From: Candidatus Gastranaerophilales bacterium
Lineage (GTDB): Bacteria > Cyanobacteriota > Vampirovibrionia > Gastranaerophilales > Gastranaerophilaceae
Reading direction: 5' to 3'
DNA length: 64,000 nt
NCBI GenBank assembly: GCA_944323925.1
Contig: CALUUI010000008.1
Span: forward strand, 1-64,000
Each line of letters starts with the position of its first letter. Positions within the stretch are counted from its first letter, which is position 1. Made by a program: the position numbers and the translations under genes. The notes under the pieces are model-generated. The model had not been told where the DNA came from. It did no database searches and saw only the letters and a program-made list of their open reading frames with translations. Positions 33,543 to 42,447 of the stretch are shown here, piece after piece.

Positions 33543-34049
33543 ATGAGTTTTAACGCATTTGATATAGCAGGTTCAGGAATGATGGCTCAACGTATAAAAA
33601 TGGATACTGTAGCCAGTAATATTGCAAACATTAATACTACAAGAAATCCGGACGGATCTCCTGGGGTTTACATAAAAAAGAATGTTTCTTTTAAAGCTAT
33701 TTATGAAGATAATCTATCAAGAGGACCTCAAAATTTTGGGGCAAACTCTGTAGATGCTGAATTTGATCCTTCAACTGGAAATATGATGCTAAATACAGGA
33801 ATAGCTTTGAATACCGGTATGATTTCTAATGGTGTTGAAGTAGATCAAATCTATGATTCAGAGAATGGTGTAAAGACATTATATGATCCTTCACATCCAG
33901 ATGCTGATGCAGAAGGATACGTTAATGTACCAAACATTAATATTGTTGAAGAAATGGTCGACATGATTTCAGCATCTAAAGCGTATGAAGCGAATTCTAC
34001 TGTCGCTCAAAACGTTAAGAGTATGATTCAAGCGGCTATGAATATTTAG
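33543..34049 (+). CDS. flgC: Flagellar basal-body rod protein FlgC
   Basis: The 168-aa protein has the N-terminal rod motif (FDIAGSGMMAQRIKMDTVAS, then NIANINTT) and the C-terminal motif YVNVPNINIVEEMVDMISAS with the terminal helix SKAYEANSTVAQNVKSM. This is the full FlgC signature. It is exported by the flagellar type III system and forms part of the rod. A ribosome site (GGAGG) precedes it; it lies between flgB and fliE. Confidence 0.97.
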   Translation: MSFNAFDIAGSGMMAQRIKMDTVASNIANINTTRNPDGSPGVYIKKNVSFKAIYEDNLSRGPQNFGANSVDAEFDPSTGNMMLNTGIALNTGMISNGVEVDQIYDSENGVKTLYDPSHPDADAEGYVNVPNINIVEEMVDMISASKAYEANSTVAQNVKSMIQAAMNI

Positions 34050-34089
34050 TTGTTGTGATAGGGTCGTTTAATTAATTGGAGTATAAATA

Positions 34090-34485
34090 ATGGAAGTAAC
34101 AAATTTTTCAATGCCAGAATATACAAATCTAAATGCAATAGGCGAATATAATAAATTCTTGTCCGGTCACGCAATGTTTGATGTAAAAAATCCTGAAGAG
34201 TTCAATAATGCCTTACTTTTTGAAGAAAAAAAACTCTCAGAACCCAAACAAGAAAAACCATTTATAGAACTTATGGGTAATGCATTTGCGAATGGATTAA
34301 ACTCCGTTGATGATGCAAGAAGAGCGTCTGAAAAGGCTGCTGAAACTTTTGCAATGGGTGGAGATATAAGTGTTCACGAAGTTATGATTGCAGCTGAAAA
34401 GGCAAGTCTTTCTACTCAGATGGCTATTCAAATAAGAAATAGAATTTTGAACACCTACACTGAACTCAGCCAAATGCAGCTGTAG
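34090..34485 (+). CDS. fliE: Flagellar hook-basal body protein FliE
   Basis: The 131-aa protein ends with the diagnostic FliE segment (VHEVMIAAEKASLSTQMAIQ, then IRNRILNTYTELSQMQL). It links the MS ring to the rod. The N-terminal about 60 residues are poorly conserved, as usual, and make it a little longer than E. coli FliE. The ribosome site TTGGAG precedes it and a terminator follows directly, so the rod gene set ends here, without fliF/fliG. Confidence 0.94.
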   Translation: MEVTNFSMPEYTNLNAIGEYNKFLSGHAMFDVKNPEEFNNALLFEEKKLSEPKQEKPFIELMGNAFANGLNSVDDARRASEKAAETFAMGGDISVHEVMIAAEKASLSTQMAIQIRNRILNTYTELSQMQL

Positions 34486-34515
34486 TTTTAGGAATATATA
34501 CCAACCATATACCTT

Positions 34516-34540
34516 AGCAGGGGTTATACCCTGCTTTTTT
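34516..34540 (+). terminator. Terminator of the TCS-flagellar rod unit
   Basis: A 7-bp stem AGCAGGG/CCCTGCT with a GTTATA loop runs into TTTTTT. Confidence 0.88.
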
Positions 34541-34654
34541 ATTTTTGATGTTCTATTTTGTATATATTAATTTCATATCTATTCTGTATTGAATTTTGTT
34601 TAAAATTTTAGTAAAATAAATTGGTTAAATAATATTAAAAAAAGGAATTTAAGT

Positions 34655-35983
34655 ATGAAAATACAAATGCAAGTCTTAATAGCACTAGGCTTAGGATTAA
34701 AAAGAAACTGGCATATATTCTCTGGTTTAATTCTTGGGGTAGTAGCCGGTATTTTTTTACATAAGTATAATCTTCAACAACACTATATAATGACAATATT
34801 GTCATTTGTCGGAGAATTGTTTATCAGGTTAATACAAATGGTAGTAATTCCACTTGTGATATCTGCAGTAATAATTGGTATAACAAGTATTGGTGATAAC
34901 AAGCAGCTTGGAAAACTTGGTAAAAAAATGATTGGCTATTATGCAATTATTACAGTAATAGCTGTAACAATAGGAGCTGTTCTTGCATTAATATTTAAGC
35001 CTGGATTAAGTGCAGCCCAGTATATAAGTAATTTTGTTGCAACAGATATTCAAGCAACAGTAGCTGCGACAATTGAATCTCAACGAGAAAATGTTCTAAA
35101 TATTTTCCTTAATTTTATTCCGAAAAATCCATTGGAAGCATTTGCTACAGGGAATATGGTTGCAATTATTGTCTTTGCCGTAATTTTCGCTTTAGCTCTT
35201 GCTAAAACAGGAGATATTAACAGACCTTTTGTAAGTTTCTTTGAATCAATATTTGCAGCAACGATGAAAGTTACTGATTGGATTATGTGCTTTGCTGCTC
35301 CAGGTGTATTTGCTCTTACTGCAATTAATGTTTCTGCTTTTGGATTAGATATTTTTTCAAGTATTTCTAAATATATAGGAGTTATAACATTAGGATTTTT
35401 AATTCAACTTATTATTGTATACCCTGTATTTTTGAAAATATTTTCCAAGGTACCTGCAGGTATGCTTTATGCCGCAATAGCAGAAGCAATGATGGTAGCA
35501 TTTGGTACTGCAAGTTCATCTGCAACATTACCTCTTACTATTGCTTGCTGTGAAAAACGAGGAATTTCTCATAAAATTTCAAGTTTCGTTCTTCCGCTTG
35601 GTGCGACTTTAAATATGGACGGGACAGCTCTTTTACAAACAGTTGCCGTAATCTTTCTTGCTCAAGCATATAATGTAGCTTTAACTCCGTTCTTGGTTAT
35701 TCAAATTTGCTTCTTAGCAATTATAGCATCATCAACTTGTGCTGGAATCCCTGGGGCAGGATTAATTACTATTGCTCTTGTTCTTAACGGTATGGGATTA
35801 TCTCCTGAACAGTTAGTTGTAGGATTTGGATTCTTGTTAACACTTGATAGAGTTACAGATATGTTAAGAACACTAGTTAATGTAACATCTGATGCGGTTG
35901 TTGCAGCAGCTATTGCTGATAATGAAAACGAAATCAACTATGACTTACTAACCAATCCTGAGGAATATAAAGAAATTATATAG
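34655..35983 (+). CDS. Dicarboxylate/amino-acid:cation symporter (DAACS family)
   Basis: The 442-aa polytopic carrier of the GltP/DctA family has a re-entrant loop with the Ser-rich motif AFGTASSSATLPLTI (about 284-298). NMDGTALLQTVAVIFLAQAY (cation and substrate site) and IPGAGLITIALVL with GFGFLLTLDRVTDMLRTLVN follow. It takes up glutamate, aspartate or C4-dicarboxylates with Na+ or H+. The Arg in DRVTDMLRT fits an acidic amino acid substrate. Ribosome site AAAGGA. The next gene starts 2 bp after its stop. Confidence 0.94.
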   Translation: MKIQMQVLIALGLGLKRNWHIFSGLILGVVAGIFLHKYNLQQHYIMTILSFVGELFIRLIQMVVIPLVISAVIIGITSIGDNKQLGKLGKKMIGYYAIITVIAVTIGAVLALIFKPGLSAAQYISNFVATDIQATVAATIESQRENVLNIFLNFIPKNPLEAFATGNMVAIIVFAVIFALALAKTGDINRPFVSFFESIFAATMKVTDWIMCFAAPGVFALTAINVSAFGLDIFSSISKYIGVITLGFLIQLIIVYPVFLKIFSKVPAGMLYAAIAEAMMVAFGTASSSATLPLTIACCEKRGISHKISSFVLPLGATLNMDGTALLQTVAVIFLAQAYNVALTPFLVIQICFLAIIASSTCAGIPGAGLITIALVLNGMGLSPEQLVVGFGFLLTLDRVTDMLRTLVNVTSDAVVAAAIADNENEINYDLLTNPEEYKEII

Positions 35984-35985
35984 TT

Positions 35986-36705
35986 ATGAATGAGTCAGTT
36001 ATTGGTTTTTGGGGATATCCTGATCCGGAGTTAGTTAAAAAAATTAAAAATCAATATCCGAATTCTAAATGGGTGGATTTGGATATTGATTTTGGTTATC
36101 CTGATAAAGAAATTTTACCAAAATCTTATTGCAAAATTATTAAAAATATTATTAATAACGCAATTTTTCTTAAGCCAATTAAAATAGTTGCTCCTATTGG
36201 AAAAGACAAGTGTGATAGTGGTTGGTTTGCATCAAGAGTGTTAAAAGACTTAGGTTTTGATTGTGTAACCTGTATTTATGAAGAAATTGAGCCGAAACGA
36301 GAAATAAAGGTAGCTACAAGTAATTTATCATTGGTTGACAAATTCAACACGATTATGAATAATATTATTGACGGAATCCCAAGTATTGAATATCCTCAAA
36401 TAAAACCGGAATTTGGTTTTTGGGGTGTTCCGCCAAATGATTATGAAATCTTAAAACTTTTTCCTAATTCAACACATATTTATGGCTGGACAAGGTGCGT
36501 TGAAGCTGGTACTCCTGCGGATTTAGAATTGGAAATGTTTATTGATAAGGATGTTCCAACGGTCTTTTATGCGCAGGCTTTTTGTGCTAAAACACAATTA
36601 GCTAAATACTTGGCTGATAAATATAACGGACTTTATATTGATGTTGATGATTATATTAATAATTCAATAAAAGCCAAGATTGAAGCATTTTTGAGGTTAA
36701 GATGA
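35986..36705 (+). CDS. Unknown protein with duplicated GFWG motif, partner of HgdC-like ATPase
   Basis: The 239-aa soluble protein is not recognised. It shows an internal duplication of the motif GFWG(Y/V)P at residues 7-12 and 144-149, each followed by a helix and a PNS turn (YPNSKW, FPNSTH). Six Cys residues are present, including C93-x2-C96 (DCVTC). The rest is an alpha/beta pattern (KIVAPIGKDKCDSGWFASRV). It starts 2 bp after the symporter gene and overlaps the next gene by ATGA, so it is tightly coupled to the HgdC-like protein. A role as the acceptor of electrons from that ATPase is only a hypothesis. Confidence 0.82.
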   Translation: MNESVIGFWGYPDPELVKKIKNQYPNSKWVDLDIDFGYPDKEILPKSYCKIIKNIINNAIFLKPIKIVAPIGKDKCDSGWFASRVLKDLGFDCVTCIYEEIEPKREIKVATSNLSLVDKFNTIMNNIIDGIPSIEYPQIKPEFGFWGVPPNDYEILKLFPNSTHIYGWTRCVEAGTPADLELEMFIDKDVPTVFYAQAFCAKTQLAKYLADKYNGLYIDVDDYINNSIKAKIEAFLRLR

Positions 36706-37370
36706 TTTACTTAGATGCCGGAACTACATATTCTAAAATCATAACAACAAAGGGGGATACTATACCCAATGAATATCCGCTTTTAAGTAAAGATACAAAA
36801 AAATACTATATTATTCCTTCAGCAAAAATTAAAACATTTAATTTAGAACCTGATTTTTCGTGCGGGCATATGAGTAATTCCAGTGAAAATGAAATTATCG
36901 CACTAGCAAAGGGTTGTAAAAAAATTGTTGATGCTGATTCAGTAATTTTAGATTTAGGCAGCAGAGATGCAAAATGGATTAGATTTAAGAATTCAAAATT
37001 TCATGATATGGATTGGAATACTTCTTGTGCAAGCTCAACCGGTGCAACTGTTGAAATGCTGTTAAAATTTTATAACGTAAGCCGAGATGATTTAACTTAT
37101 AATCCTGAAAAGTTTGCAGTTACTTGCGGAATTTTCGGACTAGAAAAAATTATGGATGATATTTCTAACGGTGAAGAGCCTAAAGTTGCAATTGCCAAAT
37201 TTATCCACGGAATTGCATATAACTCTTGGGCTTTTGCCAAAAAGCCCTCTAAAATTTATTTATCAGGCGGGTTCTGTGATAATAAATGCTTCGTAGATTC
37301 ACTTGCAAGCTACTGTGAAGTAGTAAAATTGGGTCGTTTTATTCTTTGTGAAGGTCTAATTAATGAGTAA
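36702..37370 (+). CDS. BcrAD/BadFG-type ATPase, HgdC-like activator
   Basis: This 222-aa protein of the ASKHA fold shows phosphate-1 YLDAGTTYSK at 3-12, phosphate-2 ILDLGSRDAKW at 82-92 and the adenosine motif LSGGFCDNK near the C-terminus. The two cluster-binding Cys of 2-hydroxyacyl-CoA dehydratase activators are conserved: C109 in NTSCASSTGAT and C142 in VTCGIFGLEKI. In known systems the homodimer holds one [4Fe-4S] cluster between subunits and uses ATP to inject low-potential electrons into a dehydratase. It is about 40 residues shorter than HgdC. No dehydratase alpha/beta genes are next to it. It overlaps both neighbours. Confidence 0.85.
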   Translation: MIYLDAGTTYSKIITTKGDTIPNEYPLLSKDTKKYYIIPSAKIKTFNLEPDFSCGHMSNSSENEIIALAKGCKKIVDADSVILDLGSRDAKWIRFKNSKFHDMDWNTSCASSTGATVEMLLKFYNVSRDDLTYNPEKFAVTCGIFGLEKIMDDISNGEEPKVAIAKFIHGIAYNSWAFAKKPSKIYLSGGFCDNKCFVDSLASYCEVVKLGRFILCEGLINE

Positions 37371-37707
37371 TATTTCTATAGGAAAAGCCGGTGAGGATAT
37401 TGCTAAAAATTACCTTACCAAGTTAGGGTACAAAATTTTGGAAACAAATAAACGCTATTCTAAATTTTGTGAAATCGATATTATTGCTCTTGAAAAGAGT
37501 ACCCTTGTTTTTGTAGAAGTGAAAACAAGGAAAACTAATATAACAGGAATACCATTTGAAGCTATCACAAAAACTAAATATAATCATATAAAAACAGGTG
37601 TTTTTTCTTATCTGACTGAAAATCCTCATTACAAAAAATATAGAATTGACGCCATAGGAATAATTCTTGAACCGGAATTAGAAATTAATCATCTAAAAAA
37701 TATCTAA
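37363..37707 (+). CDS. YraN family (UPF0102) endonuclease-like protein
   Basis: The 114-aa protein has a restriction-endonuclease fold. The family opening is GKAGEDIAKNYLTKLGYKIL; the catalytic-type residues are E in CEIDIIAL and the E-x-K of VFVEVKTRK. YraN proteins are widespread and poorly characterised. It overlaps the HgdC-like gene by 8 bp, and its 3' end overlaps the convergent fliI gene by 4 bp. Confidence 0.93.
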   Translation: MSNISIGKAGEDIAKNYLTKLGYKILETNKRYSKFCEIDIIALEKSTLVFVEVKTRKTNITGIPFEAITKTKYNHIKTGVFSYLTENPHYKKYRIDAIGIILEPELEINHLKNI

Positions 37708-39050
37708 ATATCAACGCCTTGCATCATTTGTACAAGAGTATTTATTGTCGTATCCATAGAAACAATATCAGTAGTTCTTTGCTGCAAGAAAGCGTTAATC
37801 TGTGGCATCATTTGAATTGCAATATCAAGCCTTGGGTTAGTCCCAGGCTGATACATACCTACATCAATAAGATCTTTGTTTTCTCTATAAAGAGCAAGTA
37901 TTTTTCTCATTTTGCCTGCGGCTTCTTTGTGCTCCGGCGTAGCAATAGAGGACATAAGCCTTGAAATACTACCCAAAACATCAATAGCTGGGTAATGGTT
38001 CATTTCTGCAACTTTTCTTGATAAGAAAATGTGACCGTCAACAATACCTCTTACAATATCAACTATAGGGTCAGATATATCATCACCTTCCATAAGAACT
38101 GTATATAAGGCAGTGATAGACCCCTTTGAACTATTCCCTGCACGCTCCAGGACTTTTTGTAACCAAGAAAATATAGAAGGCGGATAACCTTTCATTGTAG
38201 GAGGCTCACCAATAGACAAACCAACCTCACGCCCTGCCATTGCACAACGTGTTACGGTATCTGTCATTAAGAAAACTTTTTTCCCCTGATCCCTAAAATG
38301 CTCACAAACTGCTGTTGCTGCTTGAAGACATTTTTGTCTGATTAGTGGTGGCTGATCACCTGTTGAACAAACAAGTACTGAGCGTTTCATACCTTCTTCA
38401 CCAAGTGCGTCTTCTATAAACTCTTTTACTTCTCTACCACGTTCACCTATTAGTGCTACTACGTTTACATCTGCATCAGAGTTTCTTGCAATCATACCAA
38501 GCAAAGTACTTTTACCAACCCCTGAACCTGCAAACAACCCCAAACGCTGTCCGCATCCCATTGTTAAACAACTGTCAATTGCCCTAACCCCTGTTGAAAA
38601 GATTTCATTGATAATTGGACGTTCAAACGGCTCAGGTGCTGCACCTTCTATTGAACGCCACTCAGCACCAGTTGTATCCAAGGGCTTTCCATCCATAGGT
38701 TCACCCAAAGGATTTATTATTCTACCTAACAAAAAATCTCCTATTGGAATAATTATAGGCTTTCCGTTTGTTTGTACCAGACTCCCTTGACCTATTCCTG
38801 CTCCGTCATATAATAACAACAACTGCGCAACATCACCTTTGAATGCAACAACCTCAGCAGGCTTTTTCTCTCCGGTATAGGTTTCTATATAGCATAAATC
38901 ACCGATTTTTAATCCGGGAAGTTTTACTTCTACTGTTAAACCTAATAATTTAGACACACTACCCTTGTACTGATATAATTCAGTATCTTTTATTCGATCT
39001 TTTACCTTAGATTTAAGGTTGTCTAAATATTCTTGATTTACACCTTCCAT
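37704..39050 (-). CDS. fliI: Flagellar type III export ATPase
   Basis: The 448-aa F1-beta-like ATPase energises export of rod, hook and filament subunits. Walker A is GSGVGKST at 175-182, Walker B lies in KVFLMTDTVTRCAMAGREVG, and the family motif GEPPTMKGYPPSIF follows. The C-terminal helical region ends in TDIVSMDTTINTLVQMMQGV. The N-terminal about 30 residues correspond to the FliH-binding helix. A non-flagellar T3SS ATPase is unlikely, given flgB/flgC/fliE 3 kb away. No fliH or fliJ is adjacent; the next codirectional gene upstream encodes a secreted protein. Confidence 0.93.
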   Translation of the reverse strand: MEGVNQEYLDNLKSKVKDRIKDTELYQYKGSVSKLLGLTVEVKLPGLKIGDLCYIETYTGEKKPAEVVAFKGDVAQLLLLYDGAGIGQGSLVQTNGKPIIIPIGDFLLGRIINPLGEPMDGKPLDTTGAEWRSIEGAAPEPFERPIINEIFSTGVRAIDSCLTMGCGQRLGLFAGSGVGKSTLLGMIARNSDADVNVVALIGERGREVKEFIEDALGEEGMKRSVLVCSTGDQPPLIRQKCLQAATAVCEHFRDQGKKVFLMTDTVTRCAMAGREVGLSIGEPPTMKGYPPSIFSWLQKVLERAGNSSKGSITALYTVLMEGDDISDPIVDIVRGIVDGHIFLSRKVAEMNHYPAIDVLGSISRLMSSIATPEHKEAAGKMRKILALYRENKDLIDVGMYQPGTNPRLDIAIQMMPQINAFLQQRTTDIVSMDTTINTLVQMMQGVDI

Positions 39051-39070
39051 AATTATATTTCTTTTATTAA

Positions 39071-39745
39071 TTAATATACAGGAATGTCAACAGGTTCAGT
39101 AAGTTTAACTCCAATTACTTGGCCTTGCTTTAAATAAACACTTTTACCTTTTCTAAACATATCGGCAATACTGTCACCAATAAAGTATCCAACCCCGCCA
39201 ATTGCACCGCCTATTGCACAAAATGGTGTTGTTAAATATTGCAAACCAGGCATTGTATCTTCAGCTGATAAACCAACATCTACGGCATTAACGGTTATTT
39301 CTTTTGTCTTTTCCCAATTTTCTTTTACTGCTTCTCCATATCCTAATGAACCATAAATCCCTCCATCAGGAGTTAAATGTGTAATCCCTGTTAAGCTCAT
39401 AGCCAAAGGAAGTTGTCTGCCGCTTGGAGTTACTACATGGTCAAAATCTAAATAAAGTATGGCACCTCTCGAAAAACTTCTTGGTGCTGTTATTCCTTTT
39501 ACACTGCCCCTAATAACAGATCCGGATGGAAGTATTACATTTGTTCCGGATACTTGTTCGGTTAGTAGCATTGCATTAAAATAGTCGCCCTCACTATTTG
39601 TTCTTGTATCTATCGGTGATAATAATTGAAGCGACAATACTGTGCCTGCAGGTATTCTTTTGGTTTTTGCGTCTGCCTCAAATGGTGCAGCAATAGCTGT
39701 TGTTCCTAATAAAATTATTGATAAAATTATTGATAATGCTCTCAT
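39071..39745 (-). CDS. Secreted beta-rich protein
   Basis: The 224-aa protein has a signal peptide (MRALSIILSIILLGTTAIA). A beta-rich domain (IPAGTVLSLQLLSPIDTRTN, VILPSGSVIRGSVKGI, LYLDFDHVVTPSGRQLPL) recalls conjugation/secretion-type beta barrels such as TrbI/VirB10 in its first half. A Gly-rich hydrophobic patch (AIGGAIGGVGYFIGD) follows, then a final strand set (KQGQVIGVKLTEPVDIPVY). Strong ribosome site GGAGGAG. It sits 20 bp upstream of fliI on the same strand. Function unknown; the VirB10-like resemblance is only a pattern impression. Confidence 0.8.
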   Translation of the reverse strand: MRALSIILSIILLGTTAIAAPFEADAKTKRIPAGTVLSLQLLSPIDTRTNSEGDYFNAMLLTEQVSGTNVILPSGSVIRGSVKGITAPRSFSRGAILYLDFDHVVTPSGRQLPLAMSLTGITHLTPDGGIYGSLGYGEAVKENWEKTKEITVNAVDVGLSAEDTMPGLQYLTTPFCAIGGAIGGVGYFIGDSIADMFRKGKSVYLKQGQVIGVKLTEPVDIPVY

Positions 39746-39917
39746 ATTACTCCTCCGTCTTTCTGCATTGTAGCATAATTATTATACGCGTGCAATTCTG
39801 GTATTTAGTTGATTTTTTAACTTTTGTAAATATTTTTTATCTTAAGAGCAAAAAAAATATTTATGGGCTTTAATTAAGTGTAAAGATAGTAAAGATTATA
39901 TTTTGGAAAAATAATAT

Positions 39918-41450
39918 ATGCCTATAGGAATGATTGATAGAGTTGGCAATTTTGTAACCACAATGACAAAACCGGATAATAAAGCTCCTATTATAGCATC
40001 AGAGGCTTTGTGTATTTCTGGGCGTACTCGTATGGCATATAAAAGAGGAAAAGGGCAAGAAGCAAGAGAAAGAATTATTGAAGAACTTTCAGGTACTATT
40101 ACTTGGTTATACGGGGTTTCCAGTTTAAATTTTATAGGTGACAAAATTCTTGAAAAAATCCTGAAACGAAAAGGTGTAAATTTTGATACCGGTTCTGATA
40201 TTATGAGAAAGCCTTTTGATAATTTTATGATGAATAAAAATAACTATCCAAAAGGATTTACCCCTAATAAAATTGCGTGGCTAAAAGGTGCTAAAGTTAT
40301 TTCTGCTGTTGTATTAGCGGATTTATTTATTGGATGCGTTGTTCCTAAATGCAACCAAGCGCTTTCAAGATTAATTAATAAAAGAACATCAGAAAAAGAA
40401 AATAATCAAACCGAATTAAATATAAATAATACAACCCCCTCAGATAAGATAAACAAAACCTCGCCATCTTTTACAGGGCTTGGGGCATTAAACACTTTTA
40501 CTCATATCATTGAAAATACTAATATCGGGCAATTAGTAGCAACTGATGTTGGAATTGTAGGAGGTAGAGTAAGTAATGCCAGAAAAAAAGAAGAAGCACT
40601 TGATATTGGTGTTAGAGATATAGGTTCAATGTACTTTTATTATTGGGCAAGAGGTGATGTTAGTAAACTTATGAATTTGGCTGAAACAGGCGGAAAGACA
40701 AGCAGAAGGCTTGATCCAAAGTCCGTTAATTTTGTAAGCTCTTATATTGAAAACTTTTTAAATTCAAGAGGTGGCAGCTTGCCTGTTAATGAGTTTCAAG
40801 AATTAATGTTTGGCAAGGGATTTGTTGATATTCCTGCAGAACTTAATTTTGAAAAAGAAACACCGTCAAAAATCGCTGTGTTCTTGTCTAAATTTGGCAA
40901 AAAACTCCCGCCCCAGACTGAGGCAATTGAGCTAGATAAATTCTTAAACGCTCTTTCTCCAGAGTTAAGAGAGCAGTATGAATCAATTGCAAGGGATATG
41001 GCTAATCTTCAACCAAAACGTTGCGGTGTTAGTATTATAAGTAAAAATCAGATTGAAGATCTATTTAAGGGTGGTGAAGTTAATTCACCGAAGTTCCTTC
41101 ATTCAATCTTTGATAATTTTACTGATGGTGCTTATAAAAACGAATATAAATACGTTTCTCATAAATCACTGTATAAGCACAAAGATAATGTTGCTCAATA
41201 TATTGACGATATTATTAAGGCTGCAAAAGATGGAAAAGTTGATTCTAATCTTTTAAAATCTGTTAAAAATAAAAATCTTATGTATAACGGTCTAAATTTT
41301 GCAGCCGGATTTATTGTTGCTGTCGCGTTCTTATCAACTTTAATTCCTAAGATTCAATACTACGTCACAAGGAAAATAACCGGTAAAGAAGGATTTCCCG
41401 GCTCCGATAAATTTGGAAATAATCAGAATAATTTAAAAACCGCAGCTTAA
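39918..41450 (+). CDS. Large hypothetical membrane-associated protein, 510 aa
   Basis: The protein has a weak hydrophobic segment at about 117-140 (AKVISAVVLADLFIGCVVPK) and a clear C-terminal membrane helix (FAAGFIVAVAFLSTLIPKIQ) close to the end. Between them lies a polar, helical region with an Asn/Thr-rich disordered stretch near 155-190. No catalytic motif is visible and no ribosome site stands out before the ATG. A TATATT box at 39897 suggests a very short leader. It has the style of lineage-specific proteins of this group. Family unknown. Confidence 0.72.
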   Translation: MPIGMIDRVGNFVTTMTKPDNKAPIIASEALCISGRTRMAYKRGKGQEARERIIEELSGTITWLYGVSSLNFIGDKILEKILKRKGVNFDTGSDIMRKPFDNFMMNKNNYPKGFTPNKIAWLKGAKVISAVVLADLFIGCVVPKCNQALSRLINKRTSEKENNQTELNINNTTPSDKINKTSPSFTGLGALNTFTHIIENTNIGQLVATDVGIVGGRVSNARKKEEALDIGVRDIGSMYFYYWARGDVSKLMNLAETGGKTSRRLDPKSVNFVSSYIENFLNSRGGSLPVNEFQELMFGKGFVDIPAELNFEKETPSKIAVFLSKFGKKLPPQTEAIELDKFLNALSPELREQYESIARDMANLQPKRCGVSIISKNQIEDLFKGGEVNSPKFLHSIFDNFTDGAYKNEYKYVSHKSLYKHKDNVAQYIDDIIKAAKDGKVDSNLLKSVKNKNLMYNGLNFAAGFIVAVAFLSTLIPKIQYYVTRKITGKEGFPGSDKFGNNQNNLKTAA

Positions 41451-41459
41451 CTAATTATT

Positions 41460-42269
41460 TTAAATTAGTGATTTACAAGCAGAACATTGCATACAATAAT
41501 CTGTTTCTGCGTTGACTGATTTCGAGTAATCAAGAAAACTACTACCTAAACGTCCTCTATAATCGTTTGCAAGATATGGGCAAGAGTATACTCCGTTTTG
41601 ACTTAATGTTCTGCTATTCATACATTCTTTGGGTTTGTTGTTATATTCTGTAGGTGGATTTACTTTATCAAAGTACTGCCCTACTGAAATATCAGGAGCT
41701 ACACCATAATCTTCAAATTTTTGACGAAACATTTCCAATAACATATTTTCATCCTCTTTGTAATAATTAACAACTTCTAACATCGTTGAAAATTCATATC
41801 TCTCAAGATTTTTTATCGCAAACATTGTCTGACGATATGAGCCTCGATATCGTGCTGCATCATTCTTTAATTCGTCATAATGTGAAAGTGAAAATCTAAA
41901 TAATAAATTATACTTACTTTCATCTTCTACTTTTCTTAGGAATCTTGCTTTCTTTTCATTGATAAATGATGCGTTTGTACATATACATACATTCGTATAT
42001 TTTAAACATAACCTTAATATATTATTAAAATTCGGATGAGTCATCGGTTCTGCACCTGTTAAATATATACAGTTGATATTTTCATTTTTAACTTGCGATA
42101 GCATTTCTTTAATTTTATTTATATCAATAAAGTCTTTTGTATTTCTGTTTAGTGGAAAATCAATATAGCACTGTTTACAGCGTTGGTTGCAATATTTTGA
42201 TGTTAATACTATATAAATATGATTTAGTTCTTCCAGTTTGTAAACCGGTGATGTAAATATGTTATTCAT
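41460..42269 (-). CDS. Radical SAM protein with SPASM-like C-terminal Cys
   Basis: The 269-aa radical SAM enzyme has cluster motif C27-x3-C31-x2-C34, followed by the Gly-rich stretch IYLTGAEPMTHPNF. The C-terminal 60 residues contain at least six Cys: ECMNSRTLSQNGVYSCPYLA, then YCMQCSACKSLI. This resembles a reduced SPASM/twitch auxiliary cluster domain as in peptide-modifying enzymes. No precursor peptide gene is evident within the flanking 200 bp. It is convergent with the 510-aa gene (9-bp gap). The substrate is unknown; peptide or protein modification is a guess from the domain type. Confidence 0.88.
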   Translation of the reverse strand: MNNIFTSPVYKLEELNHIYIVLTSKYCNQRCKQCYIDFPLNRNTKDFIDINKIKEMLSQVKNENINCIYLTGAEPMTHPNFNNILRLCLKYTNVCICTNASFINEKKARFLRKVEDESKYNLLFRFSLSHYDELKNDAARYRGSYRQTMFAIKNLERYEFSTMLEVVNYYKEDENMLLEMFRQKFEDYGVAPDISVGQYFDKVNPPTEYNNKPKECMNSRTLSQNGVYSCPYLANDYRGRLGSSFLDYSKSVNAETDYCMQCSACKSLI

Positions 42270-42390
42270 TTTTAATCCCTCACTCCTTTAGTCTTATTCT
42301 AAAAATTCAAATCTAAAAATAAATTACTCGGGAAGGGAATTATTTTTAATCAGTTGGATAATCTATATTTGATATTGTTTTTAGGGACAT

Positions 42391-42425
42391 AAAAAACTCC
42401 TAAAAATTTATTTTAGGAGTTTTTT
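42391..42425. terminator. Terminator downstream of the pilin-like gene
   Basis: An 11-bp perfect stem AACTCCTAAAA/TTTTAGGAGTT with an ATTTA loop is flanked by A and T runs and is usable on both strands. The rest of the 42270-42447 gap shows no gene. Confidence 0.85.
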
Positions 42426-42447
42426 TAGATCTTATTTAGTCCTTTTA

